Assembly (NCBI GenBank): GCA_963742535.1 | Contig: CAVUMC010000002.1 | Coordinates: 1,240,001-1,304,000, forward strand | Direction: 5' to 3' | DNA: 64,000 bases | Origin: VRUE01 sp963742535 | GTDB taxonomy: Bacteria > Actinomycetota > Thermoleophilia > Solirubrobacterales > 70-9 | In this document: positions 52,328 through 62,300 of the stretch, one piece after another | Numbering within the stretch: the first letter of the stretch is position 1 | Layout of the letters: the number at the start of each line of letters is the position of its first letter | Notes under the pieces: model-generated | Database searches by the model: none | The model's input: only the letters and a program-made list of their open reading frames with translations | What the model was told of the DNA's origin: nothing | Position numbers and translations under genes: made by a program

Positions 52328-53115
52328 CCTCGAACCCGACAGCTCCCCTGCAGCACCGAGGAGAGCTGCTTGCCCCCCGCAAAGGCAAAGGAAGTCCGGG
52401 CGATCGGGAAGGCAACGAGGCTCGTGCCCTTGGGGGCGGGACAGCCGGAGCTGATGTAGGAGTGAGAGGTGCCCTTGTAGTTGAAGCGCCTGTCGAGGGT
52501 CATTTCAAGCCCTGTGAGGCGTCCCCAGCTCTTCATCGCCTTGGGAAGGGGGGCGTCCAGGACTACGCCGTAGGTGCCCTTCTTTAGCTGGGAGACCTTG
52601 AAGATGATCACGAAGGAGGTGGCGAAGGGATGGGGGGAATAGATATGGCCGTAGAGGACGGGCTTTCCGCCTTTGGTGCTGTTGAAGACCAAGAGCTTTC
52701 CCTGGGTCGGATAGGGGTCTTGGCCTGAGAGCGTGATCGCGGCGCTAAACGTCCCTTCTCCTACCAATGAGGATCTGCAACCCGCCAGGGCGTGGGAGCT
52801 TGATCCCGGTTGGATGCGGTTGTAGTTGCAGGCGGGGAGGCCCTTGTAGTCGAGGCGGCCGTGGCGGTTTAGCTCTACCCGCAGCTTCTTTAGGGTCGGA
52901 GGGAGGGTTTCATCGGTGGTGGCGATCTGGCCGCCTACCGAGACTGAGATCGGCGCTACTCCTTCTCTTGGCAGCTTCTTGGGGGCGAGCTTGCCTGAGA
53001 CCGTTACCCGCAGGTTGCCCTGCTGGGCGATTTCGGCACGGGCAAGGACTGAAAGAGCGAGGATCGCTATCAGCGCGATCGAGAAGAAGACGAAGTAGAG
53101 GCGCTTTGGGTTCAT
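52324..53115 (-). CDS. Secreted Cys-module protein, last gene of the surface operon
   Basis: A 263-residue exported protein with signal LYFVFFSIALIAILALSVLA. The mature part holds two units that resemble those of the large operon proteins: a strand ending in LPACNYNRIQ followed by ALAGCRSSLVGEGTF, and SSGCPAPKGTSLVAFPIA. The repeated pattern 'C ... C..S.VG' links it to the 53934 and 59303 products, of which it looks like a short version. Function unknown. The start at 53115 follows GAGGAAC. The gap to the upstream gene is 42 bases. Confidence 0.78.
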   Translation of the reverse strand: MNPKRLYFVFFSIALIAILALSVLARAEIAQQGNLRVTVSGKLAPKKLPREGVAPISVSVGGQIATTDETLPPTLKKLRVELNRHGRLDYKGLPACNYNRIQPGSSSHALAGCRSSLVGEGTFSAAITLSGQDPYPTQGKLLVFNSTKGGKPVLYGHIYSPHPFATSFVIIFKVSQLKKGTYGVVLDAPLPKAMKSWGRLTGLEMTLDRRFNYKGTSHSYISSGCPAPKGTSLVAFPIARTSFAFAGGKQLSSVLQGSCRVRG

Positions 53116-53157
53116 CGGTTTGTGTTCCTCACTCGTAGGTTTGCGTTTCAAAGACAT

Positions 53158-53937
53158 TCAGCCGACCGGAAGTTCAGCCGCTCTTGCCAGGCCGACCTTC
53201 CAGGCGCCCCCCTCGGAATACATCGGCATGCTGAAGAGGGTCTTCCCTGGTGGCGCTAGGTAGAGGAGGTAGGAGGGATCGCCTGAGATGTCGCCGCCGC
53301 CCCTGAAGCTGAGCACTTCGGTGATCACCGACTGTTCCTCGGATTGGGCTTCGCCTTCTCGAAGCAGGGCCATGACCTGAGGACAGCCGTCTAGCTTCTT
53401 GCCTTGCTTGGCAGCCGCGGCCTGCAGGCGTTCGAGTTGTTCCATCGGCTTCTTAGCCAGAAGCGAACAGGCACTCCCCCAGTCCCCTTCAGCTCTTGCG
53501 TTGAGGTAGGCCTGCAGGGCTATGGAGGCTTCCCTTCGTTCTGAGCTGCCTGACTCCACGCCGTATTCCTGGACGCTGTTGTCGCCGTTCTTGACGGTCT
53601 TGACGCCTGGGGCTGGCTTCTTTGAGCCAGCTACAGGGGCGGAGGAGATGCGGGGGACCTTGGTGCGCTGGGCCTCAGAGGAAGAGTTGTCCTTGTTGCC
53701 TTGCTTGTGGGAGTCGCCCTTAGCGGTGGAAGAGCCCTCGGACTTGCCTTTGTCCTGCTTGCCCTTTTCACCTTGCGGGGTGGGTGAAGAAGTGACGTTC
53801 TTCTGTGAGCCCTGAGGTGCGTCAGCGGTGGTCACTTCCGTTGTCGTGCCCGAAGTGGAGGTGCTGTCGTCTCCCCCACCACAACCACCAAGCACCATGA
53901 GCGCTGCGCATAGCGAGAAGACCAGGAGCGCCCTCAC
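53158..53937 (-). CDS. Lipoprotein of the surface operon
   Basis: A 259-residue lipoprotein: the lipobox is VLGGC, with Cys19 after the helix LVFSLCAALMVL. A Ser/Thr/Lys/Gly-rich linker of about 90 residues spans the wall; a compact C-terminal domain of about 120 residues follows (ASIALQAYLNARAEGDWGSA, then CSLLAKKPMEQLERLQA and KKLDGCPQVMALL). The domain resembles small NTF2- or lumazine-like folds by pattern only. GTG overlaps the stop of the 996-residue protein gene, so it is coupled. It may be the membrane anchor of the system. Confidence 0.8.
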   Translation of the reverse strand: MRALLVFSLCAALMVLGGCGGGDDSTSTSGTTTEVTTADAPQGSQKNVTSSPTPQGEKGKQDKGKSEGSSTAKGDSHKQGNKDNSSSEAQRTKVPRISSAPVAGSKKPAPGVKTVKNGDNSVQEYGVESGSSERREASIALQAYLNARAEGDWGSACSLLAKKPMEQLERLQAAAAKQGKKLDGCPQVMALLREGEAQSEEQSVITEVLSFRGGGDISGDPSYLLYLAPPGKTLFSMPMYSEGGAWKVGLARAAELPVG

Positions 53938-56924
53938 TTAGAACCCTTGCCCTTGGACTTCCCTTTCCCCTTCGTGGCCTTCCCCTTCTTCCCCCCACAG
54001 GTCCCCCTCAGCACCGTGTTGAACTTGGCCCCGATGTTGTTCTGGGCGATCGAGGAGACCGAGGCGAAGGGAGGAGCGGCGCAGATGTCGGTCGAGTTGG
54101 TGAGCAGGCCGTGCTTGCCTCCCCTAAGCGTCATCACGAAGCGATCCAAGGGCTGGTCTGGCAGTTCATCGAAGAAGGCATCGACTCCGCCTTGCTTGGT
54201 CGGGCCGATGTGGCCTTCGACGACGATGCGGACCGCGCCGGAGTAGAGGTCTGCGACCAGGTCTGGCAGCTTGCCGGTGGAGGAGCGCAGGTAGACGTTT
54301 CCCCGCAGGGGTTCAGAGAGAAGCGGCGTGTAGGCGACTGCGGAGCCGTATACGGAGCCTGCTGGGCACTTTTTGGCGTCGAACTGGACCCTCGAGCAGA
54401 CTTCCCTGATGTGGTTCTGTGCCAGGAACTCGGCATGGGGCATTTCGACCTCGATCCGCCTCAGGTTTGAGTCCTGCGGTCCCCTGGCGGCGAAGGTGGC
54501 CCGCAGCTGGGGGTAGCCGCCGCGGTGGAAGTTGCCCCTGAGCCTTATGCCGAGCTTTGGCTTGAAGCCAAGGGTCGAGCAGTTGAGCAGCTGGAAGTGG
54601 CGGGAGACCGTGACCTTGGAATCGTCAGCGGCGCTTTCAAAGCTTGCGCCTGAGCCGGTCAGGGTCGATTCGAGGTTTGAGGGCTCACAGCTCGAGGGGT
54701 TGTGGGTGAAGGAGGGGCGGTCCATGTAGATGCGGACCTCTCTTAGGTGCAGGGGGATGCCGTCGATGATGTGGGGGATCGGGTCTGAGGCCGAGGAGTC
54801 GATCCTCAATTGCGCGGTATGGGGATCGACCTGGAAGGCGGAGCGGATCACGATCGTGCCGAGGTCAAAGGGGCCGACCGTGGCGGAGTTGACGGTTACG
54901 AGCGATAGAGGAGCGCCGTGGTAGGGGCCTGCGAGGTAGATCCTCCCCGCGGCATAGGTCAGCGCCGGTCCCACCCCGTAGCCGGTCAGGGTCCGCCCGA
55001 CCTGCGATGCCGCGGGGCACGATGGATGGGCTTCCTCGCCAAAGCCGGTGTTTCGGCGTGAGGCTTCGATGCCTGCCTCAGGGCAATAGGGCACTCCCGC
55101 CAGCTTGCCGGTGATGCCCTTGGGCAGAACCAGGGAGTAGGAGGTGATCTCCTGGTCGGTGTCGTGGCGGGTGAGGTGGACGTAGTAGGGGGTGTAGGAG
55201 TTGACGTTGGAGTTGATGCCGCCGGTTACGGCTTGCACGTTGAAGGGGGGCGTGCCTGAGGGGCAGGGGCCGAAGTCGACTCCTGAGGTGATGTCTGAGG
55301 AGGTTGGGGTGCTGGGGACCGTGGTTTCGTTGGACCAGGGGGTCATCTCCGTCCTGGTGATCGCTTCCCCGCAGGAGGGAGGGCTGATCAGGAAGGCCCT
55401 CTGCCCTGCCCGGAAGTCCATCGAGAGGTCGGTATAGGGGAGCTGGGGCAGGCCTTCGAAGGTGGCGGTGATCGTGCCGTCTTGGGGATTGGGGTCGATC
55501 TTGCCGGGGAGCTTGATCATCACGCCGCGCTGGGGGAGCTTTGCGACCAAATACACCGCGACCAAGGAGCCCGAAGGGTTGTCCCTGGGAGAAGCCAAAT
55601 AGATCGCCCCGTTGAAGAATTCCCTGCCCGCCACGTCTTCGAAGAGCGGGGTCTGCACGATGAAGTCGCCGATCTTCGAGCCGTTGGGACAACCGGCTCC
55701 CTGGCCGTTGAAGGGGGTCTCCGCTGCGTATTGGCCCGGGGAGCAGCCGATCAGGCCGGCTCCGACCGAGGGGTTGACGGTGACGCCTTGGGGGAGATGG
55801 ACCACGACCTTGCGCGCAGCCGATGCCACTGGCTGGGTTGGTTGGACCAGGCCTTCCTGGTCTGAGGTGAGGCGGAAGGCATAGCCGGAGGAGGTCGAGG
55901 CATTGGTTGTGTTCAGCAGGCCGATCGGCTGGGGGGTGAAGGGGAGGGAGGCGCAATTGCCTAGTTTTTCCGGCTGACCCCCGGTGTTGTTGTTGGTCGC
56001 GGTGGCCGAGACTTTGCCGGGCTGCTGCCATGAGTCCGCCGTCGCCGTGAAGGAGAGAGATGGGGAGCACTCGGTCGGGAGAGTGAGGAAGGCTTTGGGG
56101 GGGTATTCCCCGGGAGGACCCACTCCGCAGGTAGCGGGGATGAACTTTTCTGTTGTTTTGCCTTCTTTTTCGATGATTTCGATTTTGTGGAGTTCCCCGT
56201 GGTAAGCGGAAGGGTTGGCCTCGTTTAGGCAGTTGCCCCGTTCTGGGTCATTGGCGGTTCCCCAAGGCACACCCCAGAGGTGCAGGTCGATGCCGCTGAC
56301 GTCGAGCGATTGCGAGAAGTCCGTTGCCTCGAGGGACAGTGTGTAGCGGCCCGACGAGTCGGGCACCAGGGTCGTGTCGAAGACGACCGGTGAGCCGTAG
56401 GGCGAAGCCCCGAGCTGAGCGGGCAACCCTGGGGCGGCTTTGAGGTTGAAGAGCCCGAAGCGCCTGGTGATCCCACCGCCGAAGGATGAATGCACGTCGA
56501 TCGTGCCGACCTGGGTATAGACCGGACAGCTCTCCCCCGAGAAGCTTTCTTCGTAGGGGGAGACTCGATGCGTCTGGAAGTCGACCAAGGAGCACTTGAC
56601 CAGTTCGCTTGCCACCGAGCCCTGGAAGGTGGGATTCAAGAGCATCCCCTGCGGGGTTACCACCCGCAGGCCACGCAGATCGCCGTCGGGGAAGCCACCG
56701 CTTTCGTTGAAGCCGAGGTGAATGCTCCATTCGCCCGGGTGGGTGCCAGCTCTAGATGAGGGGCTGCCTCCAGGAGTCTTGACTGAGACCGAGAAGCCTT
56801 CTTTGCCCGCCTTGAAGCCGAAGGCGGCGTTGGCAATGGGCGCTGCTATCGCAAGGGCGGTGAGAATCAGTGTCGCGGCGATGGTGAGGTTCCTCAAGGC
56901 GGCTGTTGTGCTGAGCCGCCTCAT
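53934..56924 (-). CDS. Large secreted Cys-module repeat protein (996 aa)
   Basis: An exported protein with signal LTIAATLILTALAIAAPIAN followed by AAFG. It contains four spaced modules, each with a Cys-Pro-x-x-(S/T)-x-(I/V/Y)-G core: CPVYTQVG, CPNGSKIG, CPAASQVG and CPAGSVYG, followed by beta-strand pairs. The last 300 residues (YLAGPYHGAPLSLVTVNS, FKPKLGIRLRGNFHRGGYPQ, LRGNVYLRSSTGKLPDLVAD) are closely similar to the end of the 1091-residue protein. It ends in a basic tail rich in GKxKGKGSK. No enzyme motif is seen, so a structural or adhesive role is likely. Coupled to both neighbours. Confidence 0.82.
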   Translation of the reverse strand: MRRLSTTAALRNLTIAATLILTALAIAAPIANAAFGFKAGKEGFSVSVKTPGGSPSSRAGTHPGEWSIHLGFNESGGFPDGDLRGLRVVTPQGMLLNPTFQGSVASELVKCSLVDFQTHRVSPYEESFSGESCPVYTQVGTIDVHSSFGGGITRRFGLFNLKAAPGLPAQLGASPYGSPVVFDTTLVPDSSGRYTLSLEATDFSQSLDVSGIDLHLWGVPWGTANDPERGNCLNEANPSAYHGELHKIEIIEKEGKTTEKFIPATCGVGPPGEYPPKAFLTLPTECSPSLSFTATADSWQQPGKVSATATNNNTGGQPEKLGNCASLPFTPQPIGLLNTTNASTSSGYAFRLTSDQEGLVQPTQPVASAARKVVVHLPQGVTVNPSVGAGLIGCSPGQYAAETPFNGQGAGCPNGSKIGDFIVQTPLFEDVAGREFFNGAIYLASPRDNPSGSLVAVYLVAKLPQRGVMIKLPGKIDPNPQDGTITATFEGLPQLPYTDLSMDFRAGQRAFLISPPSCGEAITRTEMTPWSNETTVPSTPTSSDITSGVDFGPCPSGTPPFNVQAVTGGINSNVNSYTPYYVHLTRHDTDQEITSYSLVLPKGITGKLAGVPYCPEAGIEASRRNTGFGEEAHPSCPAASQVGRTLTGYGVGPALTYAAGRIYLAGPYHGAPLSLVTVNSATVGPFDLGTIVIRSAFQVDPHTAQLRIDSSASDPIPHIIDGIPLHLREVRIYMDRPSFTHNPSSCEPSNLESTLTGSGASFESAADDSKVTVSRHFQLLNCSTLGFKPKLGIRLRGNFHRGGYPQLRATFAARGPQDSNLRRIEVEMPHAEFLAQNHIREVCSRVQFDAKKCPAGSVYGSAVAYTPLLSEPLRGNVYLRSSTGKLPDLVADLYSGAVRIVVEGHIGPTKQGGVDAFFDELPDQPLDRFVMTLRGGKHGLLTNSTDICAAPPFASVSSIAQNNIGAKFNTVLRGTCGGKKGKATKGKGKSKGKGSK

Positions 56925-59284
56925 CGCCTACCCCCTCCCCTGCGGTTCTTCGGCCTGGCGGTCCTCTTCGCCACGCACTTCTTCACCTTCTTGCCGCCTT
57001 TGGTCTTCACGGTCTTTGGCACCTTGCCTTTCGGGCAGCTCTTGGCCGCCTTGGTGCCGTAGCGGGTGTAGTGGACTGGGGGGTTGCCGGGGCCACTGAG
57101 CAAAGTCGTCAGGGTCGGCTCGGTCGGTTCGGGCGGGAGCGCCTGGCAGGAGTCGCCCTCGCAGGGGATGCCTTCGCCGGGTTCGGAGAAGCCGCCGCCG
57201 ATGCGGGCGTCGTAGAGGTCGATCGCGCCTGGGTCAGATTTGATCAGTGAGGCGCCGGTGAGAAAGAAGGCGTCATTCCCGTCTTCGGAGGCATCGGCAA
57301 AAAGCGAAGGGGTGGAGTCTCTGCCTGAGGAGAGCAGTGCTGTGCAGCCTTCAGCTCTCGTGCAGCTACCCTCGCCCTGGGCCTCCCACTGGTAGGCGTC
57401 GCTAACCCCCTTGCCCGAGGAGCCCTGGGTGTTGGTGTCGGTGGGCGCGAGAGCATCGGCCGAGGTGAAGAAGATGCGCTTGCCGTTATCGGCGAAGACG
57501 CGGGGCTTATAGGCAATCGTTGCCGTCGGGCCGGCTCCGTTCTTTACCGCCCCGGGGATCGTCGAAGACCCGATCGGGCGGCCGTTGGTCGGGTTGCACG
57601 ACACGCAGGCAAGGCCCGTCGCTGCGTCGTAGAGGTAGAGCTCGGTGTCGGGTTCTCCGGTGACGAGGTCGGTGTTGTCATAGGTGTTGGCGTTGTGGTC
57701 TTCGAGCGAGGTCGTGGACTCAAAGAGCAGCTTGGTGCCGTCGGAGCTCACCCTGGAGGTCCCGGTTGCCGGTGGGTAGTTGGAGGCATCGGCGACAGCG
57801 GCAATCTTGGTCGCGCCATCACAGCCATTGGCGGCGGCGGCGTTGGCAGCGGCGCAGCGGTAGAGGCCACCCGAGCGTAGGTAGTAGAGGTTCGAGCCGT
57901 TGCTCGCGGCGCCCAACACACCTTGCACGTCAGCGGAGGAAGTCAGCTTGGTCGCCACGTTGGTTGTGGCGTTGAAGCGATAGAGGTCACCCGCCTTGGT
58001 GAAGTAGGCGATAGAGCCATCGGAAGAGGCGAGCTCGAAGCTCCCCCCTCCCCCGGCTGCGGTGTCGACCTGCTTCAAGGTCACCCCATCGCGCACGAAG
58101 AGGTTGCCCGCTTCGTAGAGGTAGACACGCGAGCCGTCAGTGGAGACGGCGTTGGCGCCCTGGGCGGCGAGGGTTCCACCCGGAGAGGCGTTCAGCTGCT
58201 TGAGCGCACCCCCGGAGAACTCATAGAGGTTGGCCTGCCCCGGGCAACCCGAAGTTGCGCTCGCGGTGAGCTTGGCGCAGCTGGAGAGGATGACGTGGGT
58301 GAGGTCAGGTGAAGCTCCGACCATGGTGACTTCGAACTGCGAGGCACTCTGGCCCGAGAGCCCGGTCTCGCTTGGGCCGAGCAGCGCTTCGAAGCCACCT
58401 GAAGAGGTGGTGCGCAGGTAGTAGTTCTGAAAGCCGGTTGGAGCGTCTGTTCCCGGCAGGGTCGGGTTGGGAACCGGACAACCTGTGGCTTCGCCCCTGC
58501 ATCCCTTGCCGTTGAGCAGCAGGCTCCTGGCAAGATCTGTAGAGAAGAGGCGGTAAGGCGCTCCACCGCTGGCGATGTCATAGGAGCCCGAGAAGATCGG
58601 CACGGTGATGTTCTGGGTTGACCAGCCTGAGGTGGTGCGGGTGGAGATGTATTGGGAGGCCGGGGGAGCGCCTTGACCGCCGGCGAAAGAAGAGGCTGAG
58701 GAGTAGGTGGCCACCCCACCCTGAGCCGCGGCCTGAAGCGTTCCGCCTTCGGCGATCGATTCCGGTGACGCGACGCCGCCGCCGTTTTTGTCAACGGGGC
58801 TGACCATCTCCCAACCGCGGCCGTCGGGAAGCAGTGGGCCGCCTGAGGTCGGAAACGTTGTGAAGAAGGGATAGGGAGCCGCTTTAGGTTCTGTGATCTG
58901 GCCTTTGCCGTTGGTGAGGACCAAGCGGTAGCGGTAGGTCGTGTCTGCAACGAGGCCGGCGATCGTCGGGAAGTTGACCGTGAACATCCCCGCTTCGGTG
59001 CCGATCACGTTGATGTTGATCCGTTTGGCGCCGGTGAAGCCTTTGGCTTCGTAGGTGGCCTGCGGTTGGTACTCGAAGTAGCCGCTGGTCAGCGAGCCGT
59101 TGGGGTCCACTTCTGCCGAGAGGGTCGCCGAGCGGGAGTCAACCTGGGAGGCCCAAAGGTCTCCGGCGATCGGGGGACCTGCGGCCAGCGCTGATGCCGT
59201 CGAACCTCCGAGCAGGACACAGAGGGTGAGCAAGATGGCGCCACCGCACTTCAGAGAGCGGTGGCGCCTTTGGCTAGTGCGCAT
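56921..59284 (-). CDS. Large secreted beta-propeller-like protein (787 aa)
   Basis: An exported protein with signal CGGAILLTLCVLLGGSTASA. Residues 45-140 form a fibronectin III-like domain (ATLSAEVDPNGSLTSGYFEY to TTYRYRLVLTNGKG). The central 500 residues show repeated strands of the type 'VSSDGTKLLFEST', 'SSDGSIAYFTKAGDLYRF', 'STDGSRVYLYEAGNLFV', typical of PD40/TolB-like propeller blades. A paired-cysteine CVSCNPTNGRPIG motif and a GDSCQALPPEP segment precede the tail CPKGKVPKTVK, then a Lys/Arg-rich end. Coupled by ATGA to the 996-residue protein. Function unknown. Confidence 0.82.
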   Translation of the reverse strand: MRTSQRRHRSLKCGGAILLTLCVLLGGSTASALAAGPPIAGDLWASQVDSRSATLSAEVDPNGSLTSGYFEYQPQATYEAKGFTGAKRININVIGTEAGMFTVNFPTIAGLVADTTYRYRLVLTNGKGQITEPKAAPYPFFTTFPTSGGPLLPDGRGWEMVSPVDKNGGGVASPESIAEGGTLQAAAQGGVATYSSASSFAGGQGAPPASQYISTRTTSGWSTQNITVPIFSGSYDIASGGAPYRLFSTDLARSLLLNGKGCRGEATGCPVPNPTLPGTDAPTGFQNYYLRTTSSGGFEALLGPSETGLSGQSASQFEVTMVGASPDLTHVILSSCAKLTASATSGCPGQANLYEFSGGALKQLNASPGGTLAAQGANAVSTDGSRVYLYEAGNLFVRDGVTLKQVDTAAGGGGSFELASSDGSIAYFTKAGDLYRFNATTNVATKLTSSADVQGVLGAASNGSNLYYLRSGGLYRCAAANAAAANGCDGATKIAAVADASNYPPATGTSRVSSDGTKLLFESTTSLEDHNANTYDNTDLVTGEPDTELYLYDAATGLACVSCNPTNGRPIGSSTIPGAVKNGAGPTATIAYKPRVFADNGKRIFFTSADALAPTDTNTQGSSGKGVSDAYQWEAQGEGSCTRAEGCTALLSSGRDSTPSLFADASEDGNDAFFLTGASLIKSDPGAIDLYDARIGGGFSEPGEGIPCEGDSCQALPPEPTEPTLTTLLSGPGNPPVHYTRYGTKAAKSCPKGKVPKTVKTKGGKKVKKCVAKRTARPKNRRGGGRR

Positions 59285-59302
59285 TGCTGTGCGCGCTCCT
59301 CG

Positions 59303-62300
59303 CTAGCGGGCCGCGCGCTTAGGGGAGTGCTTTTGCTTCTTGCCCTTGCTCTTCTTCTTTGACTTCTTGGCCTTGGCGCACTTTGAGTTCTTCAGTTCGG
59401 GCCGCAGTTCCACACCCTTGCCGTTCTGAGCGGCAATGAGAGCCGTTGCCTTGTTGGTCGCCTTGCAGATGTTGGTCGAGTTCTGCAGCAGGCCCTTCTT
59501 GCCGCCCTGCATGCTCAGCACGAAGGAGGAGACCGGGAGGTCTGGGACTCCTTCAAAGGTGGTGCGGATGCCGCCCTTGACCGAGTCGATGCGACCAGCG
59601 ACGTCAACCGCAATCGGTTGGGATGGCGGTCCGTGAAGAGCTACGACCAGGTCGGGCAGCTTGTTGGTCGAGGAACGCAGGAAGACGTTTCCTTCCAAGG
59701 CGTAGTCGACCAATGGGCTGGTTGCTGTTGCGGAGCCATAGATCGATGCCGCTGGGCAATTGGATCCGTTGCCGTCGCCTTCGGCGAACTGCACCCTGGT
59801 GCAGACCGTGCCGATGTGGCTTTGGTCCAGGAACTCCGAATGCGGGAGTGCGACCGATGCTTCGGCGATGTTGGCGCCGCCGGCCGGCATCGTCACCGTG
59901 CCTTTGAGGGCTGGGTGGCCACCGCGCTTGGTGCTTCCGAAGAGGCGGATACCGAGCTTGGGTTTGAAGGCGAGTCCTTTGCACTCGCCGAGCTGGTAGC
60001 GAGTGCTCAGCGGAGCGACTTGCCCAAAGGTGGAGGTTGCCTCACCCGAGAAGGCGCTCGGATTGCAGCTCGTGCCCGTCAAGCTGAAGTTGGGCCGATC
60101 GAGCTGGACGTCGATCGAGCGCACGTCCAAGGGGATGCCTTGGAGGATCGAGGGGATCGCATCGGATTCAGCGGTGATCTGGCCGGTGGAGCCGCCTACC
60201 CGAAGCGCTGCCCTGACCACGATCGTGCCGAGGTCATATGGACCTGCGACCGCCGGGGTGATCACCGCCAGGCTCAGCGGCGCGCCCTTATACGGGCCTG
60301 CCAGGTAGGCATTGCCGTGGGCGTAGTAAGGGGATGGGCCTGCTCCGGCTCCCGCCACCACCGAGCCCAGATGCGAGCTCGAGGGGCAAGAAGGCGCTGA
60401 TTGCTCTTGGGCTCCTGTCTTTGAAGCTGAAGATGCAAGTGCGGCATCAGAGCACTCCACCGTGCCGGCCAAACGACCCGTCAGCCCCGGAGGCAGGGTC
60501 GTCTTGAACGAGGAGATCGGCTGGGAGCCGTCGGTCCGGCGCAGGTGCAAAACGAAGGGGGTGTACTTGGAGGCGATCGGGCTGACCACGCCGGCATCGA
60601 AACTGGGGGCGTTGGTCAACGTGCTGCCGCAGCTGCCACCCGCGGGGGGAGTGGAGATCGAATAGTCGTCTTTCGCCGATGCCGGCGGGCCTGAATCAGG
60701 GGCTGACCACGGGGTCAGTGAAGACGTCGTCGAGTAGTTGCCACAAGTCGATGGGGTCCTCAAGACGCCATGGGCACCGCCGAAGAAGTTCAGCTTGAAG
60801 TGGCTGAACGGCAACTGTGGGTTGTTGTCGAAGGTTGCGACCAAGCGACCCGTGTTGGGATCGGGGACCACGTGGCCTGGCAGCTTGATCAAGAGACCCG
60901 CACGGGGGTCTTCGATCACCGCGTAGATCGCAAGCAGCGAGCCGAAGGGGTTATCCCCTGGCGTCGCGGCGTAGACCGATCCCGGCAGCGGGTGATCGAC
61001 CAGGGCCGATTCGACTTCGATCGAGCCGATTCGTGATGAGGCGGGACAGGCGATCGGGTTGCCGTTCGGCACCGTTGTCGCGTTGTCGATGCCGACCTGT
61101 GCCGAGGAACAGCCGCTGAGGCCGTTGGCTCCTGATGGGTTGATCACCAGGCCTTCGGGCAGGGTGACCTCGGCCTTGCGCAGGTTCGAGGTCGCCCGCT
61201 GGCTCAGCGAGCTCGTTTGTGGCACTTCCAGATCCACATCCAACCCGCTGGGCGAATCGGCGACGTTTGTCGTCGGCCTCGCTTTCAACGTCGGGTTGAA
61301 TTCCACCCCCGCGCAGCCGGTGATGCCGATTTCGTTGCCGTTGGCGTCGCGCATCACATCTTCGCGAATCGCCGGCGGCCCATCCGGATGTTCCCAGGAG
61401 AACGCTTCGGCCTTGCCCTCCGGCATTTCTGAGCAGGAGGTCGACATCGTCAGCGCCGGCGTGTCCTGCTCGGGGACCGGGCAGGGTGATTCGAAGCAAT
61501 CGCCGAAGGGGCTTCTGCGCGCATAGTCGAAAGTCGGCGCGCTCGGGTCGCCCCAGAGCAGCACCTGCGTCGACATCGCTGGCTTGCCGTAGAGGGCCGG
61601 GATCCCCCTGGTTTCCGTCATCTCGGTGTAGTCGCCTGGACGCACGCCGCCCTCGATGTGGACCGGGTAGAAGACCACGATGAAGCCGAAGTTCGAGGCT
61701 TTGCCTGGTGCCGGTTCCATGTTGTAAAGGGATTCTGGGGCAACCGTTGGGCCGCCGATCGAGGTGCCGATGTTGACCACCCCGATCTGGGTGTTGGCCG
61801 GACAGGCGTAGGCCTCCATTTCCACCTCCCCACACCGCCGCGCCGTCGCCGTCGGGTTGACGATCATCCCGCGCGGCAGGGCGACGTTGACATTGCGCTC
61901 GCCGCCGTCCACGCCGGCGGGGTACGGGCCGATCATCTTCGACGAGAAGGCGAGATTGATCGACATCACATGCGGGTGCCCTCCGGCAAGCGTTTCCGCC
62001 GTGCCGTCCTCGGCGTAGGGGGTCATGCCAAAGCCGGGGATACCCGACAGGAAGCCGAAGGCGGGAGGCGCCGAGGAGATTTCCGTCGTGTTTTCGGCGA
62101 CCACGGCAGTCGCGCCGCCGCCGGAGATGGTCGCCTGGTCGGTGATCACATCCCCCTCGTGCAGGATCGTGCCGGTGCCATCGACGTCAAAGCCGATTGA
62201 CACGTAAATCAATTCCCCTGGCTGGATCCCAGGGGGGAAGACACAGGTGGCGGTCGGGCCTTCCATCGAGCAGGAGCCTTCGTTGTGCCCGAAATTGAAT